This document shows positions 17,765 through 25,878 of a DNA stretch of 48,068 nucleotides, in pieces. The notes beneath the pieces are model-generated. The model had not been told where the DNA came from. It saw only the letters and a list, made by a program, of their open reading frames with translations, and made no database searches. Numbering within the stretch: position 1 is the first letter of the stretch; each line of letters begins with the position of its first letter. The position numbers were made by a program, and so were the translations under genes. Source of the DNA: Polaromonas sp. (GTDB lineage Bacteria; Pseudomonadota; Gammaproteobacteria; Burkholderiales; Burkholderiaceae_C); the NCBI RefSeq assembly GCF_018780625.1, contig NZ_JADMJK010000043.1:1-48068 (forward strand), read 5' to 3'.

Positions 17765-18166
17765 ATGGCTATAGGCTGGCTGACTGTTTTGCAGAGCGTT
17801 CCCTGGAGCGACGTTGTCCGCAATGCGCCCAAGGTCGCGGTGGGTGCCAAGAAGTTGTGGAACTCGGTCGGGAACAAACCACCGTCAGGCGCCCATCCGG
17901 CGGCTGATGCGCCCGCCGCTGTCACACCTGGCGTCCAGTCCGTTTCTGCGCTGGCGTTGCGCTTGCGCGATCTGGAAGCCGATGCGGCTGACCTGCAATT
18001 CCAGATAGTGGCGTCTTCCGAGGTGATCAAGGCGCTTGCAGATCAGAACACGCAGCTGGTTATTCGCGTGGACACGCTGCGCGTTCGCATGCTGTGGCTG
18101 GCCGGCGCGCTGGCGGTGCTTGGCCTGGCGTGCGGTGCCACTCTCTTTTTACTCCTGATGCGCTGA
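17765..18166 (+). CDS. Small membrane-anchored coiled-coil protein of unknown function
   Basis: A 133-residue protein I do not recognise. Residues about 1-35 form an amphipathic start (MAIGWLTVLQSVPWSDVVRN), followed by an Ala/Pro-rich linker. Residues 60-105 form a likely coiled coil (ALRLRDLEADAADLQFQIV), and one transmembrane helix lies at the C-terminus (MLWLAGALAVLGLACGATLF). This layout suggests a tail-anchored protein with its coiled coil in the cytoplasm. Codon use is like the neighbours and the ppa terminator precedes it, so it probably has its own promoter. Confidence 0.65.
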   Translation: MAIGWLTVLQSVPWSDVVRNAPKVAVGAKKLWNSVGNKPPSGAHPAADAPAAVTPGVQSVSALALRLRDLEADAADLQFQIVASSEVIKALADQNTQLVIRVDTLRVRMLWLAGALAVLGLACGATLFLLLMR

Positions 18167-18284
18167 CGGCGGGTGTGGGTATTGGGGGTGGCGATGGCTT
18201 TGGGTTAGGATGAACATTCAAGCGTAGTCGGCACGCCTTGGGCGGCGAACACGCATCCTTGTTTGCACACCAGGAGATCGCAAT

Positions 18285-18632
18285 ATGCAAATCCAAGTCA
18301 ACGCTGACAAAAATATCGAGGGTGGCGAGCGCCTGACCCAATACGTCAAGACGGCTGTAGATGCAAAGCTGCACCGTTTTGTCGCGCAAATTACCCGTGT
18401 GGAAGCGCACTTGAGCGACGAGAGCGGTCACAAGACCCATGGCGACGACAAGAAGTGCGTCCTGGAGGCCCGACCTGCGGGCCGCAACCCCATTGCCGTG
18501 ACGCACCTGGCCGCGACGCTCGACCAGGCCATCACCGGGGCCGTCGACAAACTCGAACGCGTGCTGGACAGCACCTTCGCCCAACTGAACAGCACCAAGA
18601 GCGTGCCTGCCCCTACCCCCGTGGATGACTGA
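18285..18632 (+). CDS. Ribosome hibernation promoting factor (HPF/RaiA family, short form)
   Basis: A 115-residue protein of the HPF/YfiA family, which binds the decoding region of idle ribosomes and preserves them during starvation. It starts MQIQVNADKNIEG and contains ARPAGRNPIAVTHLAATLDQ followed by a helix DKLERVLDST, as in the alpha/beta ribosome-binding domain. There is no C-terminal dimerisation domain, so it is a short type. It stands alone, with a terminator-like hairpin downstream. Confidence 0.82.
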   Translation: MQIQVNADKNIEGGERLTQYVKTAVDAKLHRFVAQITRVEAHLSDESGHKTHGDDKKCVLEARPAGRNPIAVTHLAATLDQAITGAVDKLERVLDSTFAQLNSTKSVPAPTPVDD

Positions 18633-18672
18633 AGCCCTGGGTGCCCATGCCTGGACGACTTGCGATTGCTGA

Positions 18673-18718
18673 CCTTGCTCGCCGCTTTGGCGGGATCATC
18701 CGGCAGCAAGGCGGTTTT
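18673..18718 (+). terminator. Probable terminator after the hibernation factor gene
   Basis: CCTTGCT (18673-18679) can pair with AGCAAGG (18705-18711), with a smaller CGCCG/CGG stem inside, followed by GCGG and five T residues. The stem is imperfect, so the call is moderate. Confidence 0.45.
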
Positions 18719-18759
18719 TCAAGGCCTTAAACCCATTCACACACTCACAGAGAGAACGC

Positions 18760-19143
18760 ATGTACTACATTGTTGAAACCAATAAATCCTTCGAGCAGGC
18801 ATCGACCGACCTTGACGCGGCAGTGAAACGCCACGAGTTCGGCGTCCTGCATATTCACGATCTGGGCGCCACCCTTCGCAGCAAAGGCATCGCCTTTGAG
18901 GAGCAGTGCCGGGTGTTTGAAGTCTGCAACCCGGCCCAGGCGGCTAAAGTCCTGTCCACCGACATGCGCCTGAACATGGCACTGCCGTGCCGGATTTCCG
19001 TGTACACGGAGAAAGGCAAGACGAAGCTGGGCTTGATCACGCCCGTGAAAATGCTCTCGTCACTGTCCCAGGACCCGGCCTTGCTGGAAGTGGCCAAAGA
19101 GGTGGAAGAAAAAACCATCCAGATGGTTGACGAGGCGAAATGA
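18760..19143 (+). CDS. DUF302-domain protein
   Basis: A 127-residue protein of the DUF302 family. It has the typical start YYIVETNKSFEQASTDLDAA, the middle segment FGVLHIHDL and the EVCNPAQAAKVL stretch that carries the family Cys. It also contains the strand ISVYTEKGKTKLGLITP. The biochemical function is unknown; some members are linked with metal or sulfur stress. No signal peptide is visible. A 7-bp hairpin (GCTGAAC / GTTCAGC at 19153-19174) lies between it and the convergent next gene, without a T run. Confidence 0.82.
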   Translation: MYYIVETNKSFEQASTDLDAAVKRHEFGVLHIHDLGATLRSKGIAFEEQCRVFEVCNPAQAAKVLSTDMRLNMALPCRISVYTEKGKTKLGLITPVKMLSSLSQDPALLEVAKEVEEKTIQMVDEAK

Positions 19144-19218
19144 ACGCTTGCCGCTGAACTGAAACCGGTTCAGCACCTCTCGGGGCCTCCGGGGGGCCGA
19201 CAAGCCCGCTAGCGTGCG

Positions 19219-19554
19219 CTAAACAGAGATCACAAAGCGCACCTCGTCCATGTTGCCGCTCGTGTTGAGCGGCTTCAGGGCGGTCATGATGGCCCGGCCT
19301 TCGGCGTTTTCCCACAGCGCAATCACCTCAAGCTCGGCGCCAGATTCGGCGTCTGTGCGCTCTCGGGCCGGCAGGCCTTCGATCAGTGAGCGCGCCAGCA
19401 TGCAGGCCTGCAGCGTGGGCAGCACGCATTCGGGGCCACCCACACCAAATTCCAGAGCCATGCGAAACCGCAGTTCTGCGGCGCTGCGCTCATCGGTGCT
19501 GAGGCCGGTGGCGCCAACCATTTTGACGGTATAGGGTTGTGGGGGTTCGATCAT
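19219..19554 (-). CDS. Conserved hypothetical protein
   Basis: About 111 residues from the ATG at 19554 (MIEPPQPYTVKMVG). An alternative TTG start at 19602 would overlap the stop of the upstream FemAB/GNAT-like gene. I recognise no domain. The sequence alternates short strands and one helix (LPTLQACMLARSLIEGL) and ends DEVRFVISV, suggesting a compact soluble protein. It is probably cotranscribed with the upstream gene, since the gap is 44 bp or less. Confidence 0.5.
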   Translation of the reverse strand: MIEPPQPYTVKMVGATGLSTDERSAAELRFRMALEFGVGGPECVLPTLQACMLARSLIEGLPARERTDAESGAELEVIALWENAEGRAIMTALKPLNTSGNMDEVRFVISV

Positions 19555-19598
19555 GAGGTGGTGGGTGTGTTGTTTGGGGATGGGGTGAGAGAAGCAGG

Positions 19599-20846
19599 TC
19601 AAGCCAGGCTGGCCTTGAAGGGGCTGCGCTTTTCCAGATCGTCCAGGTAATTGGCAATGCCTTCGCCTTCGCGGGCCAGATAGCGCTCGACCGCATCGGC
19701 AAACGCCGGGTGCGCCAGCCAGTGGGCGCTGGTGGTTTTGACGGGCAGCAGCGCACGCGCCATTTTGTGCTCGCCCTGGGCACCGCCTTCAAAGCGCTGA
19801 AAGCCATGCGCGATGCACCACGCCAGCGGCTGGTAGTAGCAGGCCTCAAAGTGCAGGCAGTCGACACGCTCCAGCGCGCCCCAGTAGCGGCCATACGCGG
19901 TGCGAACCTCGTTTTTGGAGTCAAATTGGCCTTCAGCGCCGGCCTGACTTGCGCTGATAGCGATCAAACTGCTGGCAATCGGCACGCCGTCTCGTTCTGC
20001 CACGAACAGCAGCCAGTTCTCGGGCATGGTGGTTTGCATGCGCTCAAAGAAGTTGCGGCTCAGATAAGGCGCGTTGCGGTGTTCGTAATAGGTGCGCGCA
20101 TAACACTGGTAGAAAAAGTCCCAGTCGGCGTTGCAGATGTTCGTGCCTTGCGACGAGCGAAACGTGATGCCCGCATCCAGCACCTTGCGTCGCTCCTGGC
20201 GAATTTTCTTGCGCTTTTCCTGGCTCAGCGACATCAGGAAATCGTCGAAGTCGCGGTAGCCTGACGGTGGGGCGGTCCAGTGAAACTGCACCGTGTGGCG
20301 CAGCATCAGGCCGGCCTCTTCGCAGGCGGCCACATCCTCATCCGTCGTGAACAGCAAGTGCAGCGACGACAGCCCTTCTTGCTCGCACCATGCCACCACC
20401 GCCTTGATCAACTGCGTGCGCTCGGCGGCGTTGCGCGCCAGCAGGCGGGCGCCCGGCACCGGTGTAAAGGGCACAGCCACCACGGCCTTGGGGTAGTAGG
20501 CCAGGCCATTCTGCTGGTAGGCGTTGGCCCAGGCGTGGTCAAACACGTATTCGCCGTAGGAATGGTCCTTGAGATACAGCGCGCAGGCGCCCGCCAGCGT
20601 GTCCCCCTGCCAGAGCGTGACGAAGCGCGGCGTCCAGCCGGTTTCGGGCGTGGCGCTGCCGCTGCTGTGCAGGGCGGCCAGGTACTCGTGGCGCATGAAG
20701 GGGTTCATGCCTTGGGGCGCGCCTTGCATGGCCAGCAAGCCGTTCCAGGCTGCACCGTCCACCGCCAGCGGCGAATCCATCACACGGATGACATAATCGT
20801 TTGAGTCGCTTTTCACGTGTATTTTTTCGGGGTTCAGTTTCTTCAT
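19599..20846 (-). CDS. FemAB/GNAT-like N-acyltransferase (DUF482 family)
   Basis: About 415 residues of the DUF482 / peptidoglycan-recognition GNAT superfamily. Typical segments are NPFMRHEYLAALHSSG, YVFDHAWANAY, LSQEKRKKIRQERRKV and FEGGAQGEHKMARALLPV. Such proteins probably transfer acyl or aminoacyl groups, but no substrate is established. The start is uncertain. ATG at 20846 overlaps base by base with the divergent nadE start at 20845, TTG at 20855 reaches further, and ATG at 20780 would leave 64 bp for promoters. The early sequence (SNDYVIRVMDSP) looks like part of the protein, so I favour 20846. Confidence 0.8.
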   Translation of the reverse strand: MKKLNPEKIHVKSDSNDYVIRVMDSPLAVDGAAWNGLLAMQGAPQGMNPFMRHEYLAALHSSGSATPETGWTPRFVTLWQGDTLAGACALYLKDHSYGEYVFDHAWANAYQQNGLAYYPKAVVAVPFTPVPGARLLARNAAERTQLIKAVVAWCEQEGLSSLHLLFTTDEDVAACEEAGLMLRHTVQFHWTAPPSGYRDFDDFLMSLSQEKRKKIRQERRKVLDAGITFRSSQGTNICNADWDFFYQCYARTYYEHRNAPYLSRNFFERMQTTMPENWLLFVAERDGVPIASSLIAISASQAGAEGQFDSKNEVRTAYGRYWGALERVDCLHFEACYYQPLAWCIAHGFQRFEGGAQGEHKMARALLPVKTTSAHWLAHPAFADAVERYLAREGEGIANYLDDLEKRSPFKASLA

Positions 20847-22533
20847 GTCACTCAAAATCTGCGTTGCCCAATTGAATTATTGCGTTGGCGACATGCCGGG
20901 CAATGCACAAAAAATTATCGACGCAGCCCGCACGGCCTACCAGGACGGTACCCGGCTGGTATTGACGCCAGAACTGGCAATTTGCGGCTACGCGGCAGAA
21001 GACCTGTTCTTGCGCGCGTCATTCATGCAAGCCTGTGATGATGCCGTGAATCTGGTGGCCCGTGAGTTGGCCGGGTTAAAAGGCCTGAGCGTAGTGGTGG
21101 GCACGCCCACCCAGGGGGACAGCGGCAAGGGGCTGCGCACCAAAAGCGTGGAGGTGCAGCAGCGCCACAACGCAGCGGTGGTGCTGCGCGAAGGCCACGT
21201 GGTGGCATCCTACGCCAAGCGCGAACTGCCCAATTACCAGGTGTTTGACGAGCGCCGCTATTTCACGCCGGGGCAGGGCACCTGCGTGTTCCAGGCCGGG
21301 GAGGGCGAGGATGCCATCCGCATTGGCCTGCTGATCTGCGAAGACGCCTGGTTTGAAGAGCCTGCGCAACTGGCAAAAAACGCCGGTGCCGAACTGCTGG
21401 TGGTGATCAATGCCTCTCCTTTTCATGTGGGCAAGGGCCATGAGCGCGAACGCATGATGCAGGCACGGGTGCTGGCCACCGGCCTGCCCATGGTGTATGC
21501 GCACCTGGTGGGCGGACAGGATGAAATCGTTTTTGAAGGTCGCTCGTTCGCGCTTCAGGCCGATGGCAGGCTGGCCGGCCGTGCCCCCAGTTTTAAGGAA
21601 AATCTGTTTTTAGTCCAGGCCCTGCGGAAGCAAGCAGCTATTGACTTGATAGCAGCTACAGTCCCTGAGCAGGGCAATGACGCCGATCTTTGGGACGCGC
21701 TGGTGCTGGGGGTGCGCGACTACCTGGGTAAAAACGGCTTTCCCGGCGCCATTCTGGGCCTGTCGGGCGGTATTGATTCGGCCCTGGTGCTGGCGATTGC
21801 GGTGGATGCGCTGGGCGCTGACAAGGTGCGCACGGTGATGATGCCGTCACCCTACACCGCCGACATTTCCTTGACAGATGCGCGTGAGATGGCCGAGCGC
21901 ATGAAGGTGCGTTACGACGAGTTGTCTATCGTTCCGGAATTTGAGGCCTTCAAGGCGTCGCTGGCTGGCGCGTTCAAGGGGCTGGCCGAGGACACGACTG
22001 AGGAAAACATCCAGGCGCGTATTCGCGGCGTATTTCTGATGGCCCTGTCCAACAAGTTTGGCCCCATTGTGCTGACCACCGGTAACAAGAGCGAAATGGC
22101 CACCGGCTACTGCACGCTCTACGGCGACATGGCGGGCGGTTTTGCCGTCATCAAGGACTTGCTGAAAACCACCGTATTCAGGCTGGCGCGCTGGCGCAAC
22201 GAAAATGACCCCTATGGCACGGGGAGTTGCCCGATTCCCGAGCGCATCATCACCCGTCCGCCCAGCGCCGAGTTGCGCGCCGACCAGACCGATCAGGACA
22301 GCCTGCCGCCTTACGAGGTGCTGGACGCGATTTTGCAGCGCTACATGGAGAACGACCAGAGCGTGGAAAGCATCGTGGCCGCCGGCTTTGAACGTGCCGT
22401 GGTGGAACGCGTCGCGCGGCTGATCCGGCTCAACGAATACAAGCGCCGCCAGGCCCCCGTGGGCATCCGCGTGACGCACCGCAGCTTCGGCAAGGATTGG
22501 CGCTATCCTATAACCAGTAAATTCCGTGCTTAA
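20845..22533 (+). CDS. nadE: Glutamine-dependent NAD+ synthetase
   Basis: A 562-residue two-domain enzyme that amidates deamido-NAD to NAD. The N-terminal nitrilase-like glutaminase domain shows ELAICGYAAEDL, a KRELPNYQVFDE segment and LLICEDAW with the catalytic Cys. The C-terminal ATP-binding domain has GLSGGIDSAL and TTGNKSEMATGYCTLYGD. The linker at residues about 263-277 (QAAIDLIAATVPEQG) is encoded by a probable dispersed repeat and is not typical of the family. It is followed 52 bp downstream by the PII gene, a frequent betaproteobacterial arrangement. The start at 20845 is fixed by the conserved KICVAQLNYCVGD. Confidence 0.95.
   Translation: MSLKICVAQLNYCVGDMPGNAQKIIDAARTAYQDGTRLVLTPELAICGYAAEDLFLRASFMQACDDAVNLVARELAGLKGLSVVVGTPTQGDSGKGLRTKSVEVQQRHNAAVVLREGHVVASYAKRELPNYQVFDERRYFTPGQGTCVFQAGEGEDAIRIGLLICEDAWFEEPAQLAKNAGAELLVVINASPFHVGKGHERERMMQARVLATGLPMVYAHLVGGQDEIVFEGRSFALQADGRLAGRAPSFKENLFLVQALRKQAAIDLIAATVPEQGNDADLWDALVLGVRDYLGKNGFPGAILGLSGGIDSALVLAIAVDALGADKVRTVMMPSPYTADISLTDAREMAERMKVRYDELSIVPEFEAFKASLAGAFKGLAEDTTEENIQARIRGVFLMALSNKFGPIVLTTGNKSEMATGYCTLYGDMAGGFAVIKDLLKTTVFRLARWRNENDPYGTGSCPIPERIITRPPSAELRADQTDQDSLPPYEVLDAILQRYMENDQSVESIVAAGFERAVVERVARLIRLNEYKRRQAPVGIRVTHRSFGKDWRYPITSKFRA
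21631..21672. repeat. Probable dispersed short repeat in the nadE linker
   Basis: The segment contains AGCAGCTA twice (21633-21640 and 21651-21658) around TTGACTTGAT, words shared with intergenic repeats of this lineage. It encodes part of the linker between the glutaminase and synthetase domains of NadE. Family membership is tentative. Confidence 0.35.
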
Positions 22534-22558
22534 GCCTTTCAGGCCCCGCAGCATTTAA

Positions 22559-22924
<366 letters not shown>

Positions 22925-22956
22925 AGCCGCATTCATTTTGCCGCCAGGCGCTGCGC

Positions 22957-23565
22957 TTAAATCTGGTCAAGCCGCAGGGTGGGTGCCGTCATGCCGGCGG
23001 CTTCCACCAGCGCTTGCAGCAGTGGTTCCGCATCAGCGCCGGTGCGAATCAGCTCCATTTGCCAGTCGTTCATGAAACCGGCCTGCACGGCTGAGTTCAG
23101 GAACACCAGCAGGCTGTCGAAAAAACCGTTCATGTTCAGCAAGCCCACGGGTTTGTCGTGGTAGCCGAGCTGGCGCCAGGTCCAGACTTCAAAAAATTCT
23201 TCGAGGGTGCCAATGCCGCCGGGAAGCGCCAGAAATGCGTCGGCGTGCTCTGCCATGATGCGCTTGCGCTCGTGCATGTTTTCAACGATGTGCAATTCGG
23301 TGCAGCCGGTGTGGGCCCATTCCTTTTCCACCAGCGCCTTCGGGATCACGCCAATCACCCGGCCGCCTGCCGCCAGCGTCGCATCCGCGATGATGCCCAT
23401 CAGCCCATTGTGGCCGCCGCCATAGACCAGCTGGCCGTCATGCTGGCCTATCCAGGTGCCAACCTGGCGTGCCATGGCGGCAAATTCGGGCGTGTTGCCT
23501 GGGCGCGAGCCGCAGTACACGCAGACCGAAAATGCCGGCTTGCGTGGGATCGTTTCGATGTTCAT
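22957..23565 (-). CDS. LOG-family nucleotide 5'-monophosphate phosphoribohydrolase
   Basis: A 202-residue Rossmann-fold protein of the LOG (lysine decarboxylase-like) family. It has the diagnostic PGGIGTLEEFFEVWTWRQLG and the N-terminal SVCVYCGSRPG. LOG enzymes release bases such as cytokinins from nucleoside monophosphates; bacterial members probably act in nucleotide turnover. I chose ATG at 23565 (MNIETIPRKP), which overlaps the stop of dgkA (ATGA); the frame is open to 23676, but that part is not family-like. It is cotranscribed with dgkA. Confidence 0.85.
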   Translation of the reverse strand: MNIETIPRKPAFSVCVYCGSRPGNTPEFAAMARQVGTWIGQHDGQLVYGGGHNGLMGIIADATLAAGGRVIGVIPKALVEKEWAHTGCTELHIVENMHERKRIMAEHADAFLALPGGIGTLEEFFEVWTWRQLGYHDKPVGLLNMNGFFDSLLVFLNSAVQAGFMNDWQMELIRTGADAEPLLQALVEAAGMTAPTLRLDQI

Positions 23566-24008
23566 GCGGCAAACCTTTGGTAAAGCGCCATGGCCCAGGT
23601 GCCAGCGCAGAGTAGCAAACTGAGCAGTACGGCTGCGCTGCCCATGTCTTTGGCACGCTTGGACAGCTTGTGCCATTCGGGACCAATGCGGTCTATGGCG
23701 GTTTCGATGCCGGTGTTGAGCAGCTCGACAATCATGACCAGAATGACACTACCGGCCAGCAACACGGTTTCAACCCAGCTGCGGCCGAGCCAGAAGGCGG
23801 CCGGCACCAGCATGACCGAAGCAATGGCTTCCTGGCGGAACGCCGTTTCGTGCCAGCCAGCGCGCAATCCGGCGAGGGAGTAGCCGGCAGCGTGCCAGAC
23901 CCGGCTCAGGCCTTTGCGGTTTTTTTGAGGATTCACTGTCGCATCGGCCTGCAAAGGCGGTATGGTGGACGGTTGTTCGGCGGCCGAAAAAGGAAATTTT
24001 TGGGACAT
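23562..24008 (-). CDS. dgkA: Diacylglycerol kinase
   Basis: A 148-residue integral membrane enzyme that phosphorylates diacylglycerol to recycle it into phospholipid. The family signature is intact: ELLNTGIETAIDRI followed by LSKRAKDMGSAAVLLSL. The three transmembrane helices are in the expected places. An N-terminal hydrophilic stretch of about 35 residues makes it longer than the E. coli enzyme (about 120 residues). It overlaps the LOG gene by four bases. Confidence 0.92.
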   Translation of the reverse strand: MSQKFPFSAAEQPSTIPPLQADATVNPQKNRKGLSRVWHAAGYSLAGLRAGWHETAFRQEAIASVMLVPAAFWLGRSWVETVLLAGSVILVMIVELLNTGIETAIDRIGPEWHKLSKRAKDMGSAAVLLSLLLCAGTWAMALYQRFAA

Positions 24009-24044
24009 GCGGGGATTGTCTCGCAGCTTGGCCGTAGGTGGTCG

Positions 24045-24593
24045 TTAAGGCTGCGGGGGCGCTACGGCACGGTTTGCTTTCGCTGTCTTTTTCCTGGCTT
24101 TTTCGGGTGTGATCCAGGACACCAGTTCCGTGCCGGCCCAGGCATCGTGCCAGAACTGCTTACGGGGATGAAGGCGCGCCAGGTTAGCCCATACCACGAC
24201 CCAGCCCAGCGTCAATACGGCGCCTTCCATGCCGGTCAATGCCAGCAGCCAGCTTGTGCCCAGCGGAGGCAAAAACCACAGCCAGCTCAGGGCATAGCGC
24301 AGCAAAGCCCGTTGTTGGGTAATGGGGGCACCATCAACGTCCAGCACACGGATGTCCCATGTTTTCATGGCCAGCGTCTGGCCTTTGGCCCAAAACCAGA
24401 CAAAATAAATGCCAAAAATGACAAAAACGAAAGCTTGCAAGGCATTGCGGTTGTCCATCGCATTGCGGGTCTGGCTCAAGGTGCCAAACAGATAGCCGGC
24501 AATAAACACGACGCCAAACATCAGCATGCCTTCGTACATCCAGCAGGCCATGCGCCGGGCCAGTGACGGGATTTGATTGCTGTTCACTATCAA
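24045..24593 (-). CDS. RDD-family membrane protein
   Basis: A 182-residue membrane protein with an RDD domain (starting SLARRMACWMYEGMLMFGV) and several hydrophobic segments, ending in a basic Ala/Pro tail. RDD proteins are thought to be small ion or metabolite transport components; some are sodium/proton antiporters. It is the last gene of the set ECF sigma, DUF3619, DUF3106, RDD. Between it and the DUF3106 gene lies a dispersed repeat. Its actual function is unknown. Confidence 0.83.
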   Translation of the reverse strand: MIVNSNQIPSLARRMACWMYEGMLMFGVVFIAGYLFGTLSQTRNAMDNRNALQAFVFVIFGIYFVWFWAKGQTLAMKTWDIRVLDVDGAPITQQRALLRYALSWLWFLPPLGTSWLLALTGMEGAVLTLGWVVVWANLARLHPRKQFWHDAWAGTELVSWITPEKARKKTAKANRAVAPPQP

Positions 24594-24643
24594 TTTTATA
24601 GCTATGAGAAGGCGCTGCCAAAAGGCGGTAGCGCTTGATTGAA
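24588..24643. repeat. Probable dispersed short repeat between the DUF3106 and RDD genes
   Basis: The sequence contains ATCAATTTTATAGCTATGAG, then an inverted pair GGCGCTGCC / GGCGGTAGCGC, then TTGATTG. This is the clearest copy in the window of the AGCTAT / AGCGCT repeat family. It sits in the 71-bp spacer and could form a hairpin. Confidence 0.45.
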
Positions 24644-24664
24644 GAAAAACCGGCTGGCCGGTGC

Positions 24665-25444
24665 TCAGCGCTTGGGCTCAACGCTGTTTTCGCTGGCGCG
24701 CGCAGGTGCTGGCTGGACCAGCGTGGCTGCAGGAAGCGATATTTTAGCGGCGGGGCGCGATGCAGGCCCTGCAGGGGGAGGGGGAACCGCCAGCTTTTGA
24801 GGCGCGACCGGTTTGACGGCTGTTGCCGCACCCGGCGTTTTGGGGCTGGCCTTGGCGGCCAGTTTCTGCTTTTCTTCAGCGCTTAGTGCCTGGTAGGTCT
24901 CCCATCTTTCTTTTTTCTCTTCGGCGGTCAGTTCCCTGGAAAGTTCCTTCGTTTTGGCGAAGTTAAGACGCGCCTGGGCGCGTTGCTGGGGACTGAGGGC
25001 TACCCATTCGCTCATGCGGCTACGCATGACGGCTTGTCCTTCGGGCGGAAGTGAAGGATAGTTTCTGGAAATTTCCAGCCACTTTCGCTTTTGGGCTGCA
25101 CTGATGGTGTTCCAGCTCTCAGCCAAGGGTTTGAGTGTCTGCTGTTGCACAGCGGTCAGTGCGGACCAGGCAGGGCCAGAAGATGCCGGTTGGATCGGGG
25201 CTGTCGGTAACGGCTTGCTGATGGCCGGGGAACTGGCCGCAATGACGGGTCTGTTGGCCTGCGCAAAACTCTGGAGCGGCATGCCCAGCAAGCTTGCAAA
25301 CACCAGTCCAAGCGGCAGCAGCCGTAGCCCTGAAGCCCAAGCGCATGAACTTGTTTGTAAAAAGCGGTGCGGAGGGTCTGGATACCGCTGTACTGGTATC
25401 CATTCAGCGTGCGCTGTCATTGGAGCGTCGGGGCTTGGTGTCAT
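24665..25444 (-). CDS. DUF3106 domain protein, probably exported
   Basis: Up to 259 residues. A hydrophobic segment near residues 41-63 (LPLGLVFASLLGMPLQSFAQ) looks like a signal peptide, so translation may begin later than the first ATG. The core contains repeated helical units around AQKRKWLEIS, LSPQQRAQARLNF and AEEKKERWETYQALSAEEK, the DUF3106 pattern. The resemblance to periplasmic Spy/CpxP-like or zinc-resistance helical repeats is suggestive only. The C-terminus is Pro/Ala-rich. It lies five bases after the DUF3619 gene in the sigma-factor operon. Confidence 0.8.
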   Translation of the reverse strand: MTPSPDAPMTAHAEWIPVQRYPDPPHRFLQTSSCAWASGLRLLPLGLVFASLLGMPLQSFAQANRPVIAASSPAISKPLPTAPIQPASSGPAWSALTAVQQQTLKPLAESWNTISAAQKRKWLEISRNYPSLPPEGQAVMRSRMSEWVALSPQQRAQARLNFAKTKELSRELTAEEKKERWETYQALSAEEKQKLAAKASPKTPGAATAVKPVAPQKLAVPPPPAGPASRPAAKISLPAATLVQPAPARASENSVEPKR

Positions 25445-25449
25445 CAGGG

Positions 25450-25878
25450 CTAGCGGGTGGCCTTGAGAAACTGGACAAAACCGGGATCTGCAAATGCGGC
25501 TGGAGGCAACTCATCGGTGAGCAGCGCCACGTCCACCTCGGCCACTTCCTGAGCCCGGTTATCGTTTTGAATCGAGTTGATGATCAGCAGGCCGGCTATG
25601 AGTGCAATGAGCGGCAGCACCGTCCCAATGCGAGCCCACCAGCTCAGGCCTTCACCAGATCCCCACATCAGGGCGGCGCTGCCGCCCGTGTTAACCACGC
25701 TGTTTACGGTTTCCGCCTTCGAAATTTTTCGCATGGACACGGCCTGAACGCGCGCCGCGCGCAGGCGTTCGGAAATGTCATATGGAAGGCTGGCCGTACC
25801 TGAAGACAAGTAGGCGGCAGTTTTTAGACCGAAACGGTCTTGCAGGGTGTCGGTTCTTTTAATCAGTGAGTTAGTCAT
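25450..25878 (-). CDS. DUF3619 family membrane protein, candidate anti-sigma factor
   Basis: A 142-residue protein with a cytoplasmic N-terminal part (LQDRFGLKTAAYLSSG) and one transmembrane helix (IGTVLPLIALIAGLLIINSI). A short outside part ends with DPGFVQFLKATR. Its start overlaps the stop of the ECF sigma gene by four bases. That layout is typical of an anti-sigma factor that holds its sigma factor at the membrane, which is my inference; no zinc-binding HxxxCxxC motif is seen. Confidence 0.78.
   Translation of the reverse strand: MTNSLIKRTDTLQDRFGLKTAAYLSSGTASLPYDISERLRAARVQAVSMRKISKAETVNSVVNTGGSAALMWGSGEGLSWWARIGTVLPLIALIAGLLIINSIQNDNRAQEVAEVDVALLTDELPPAAFADPGFVQFLKATR

Noticed and set aside
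19153-19174. Hairpin GCTGAAC/GTTCAGC as a terminator
   Set aside because: The stem is real, but no T run follows on either strand, so I left it as a note in the DUF302 entry.
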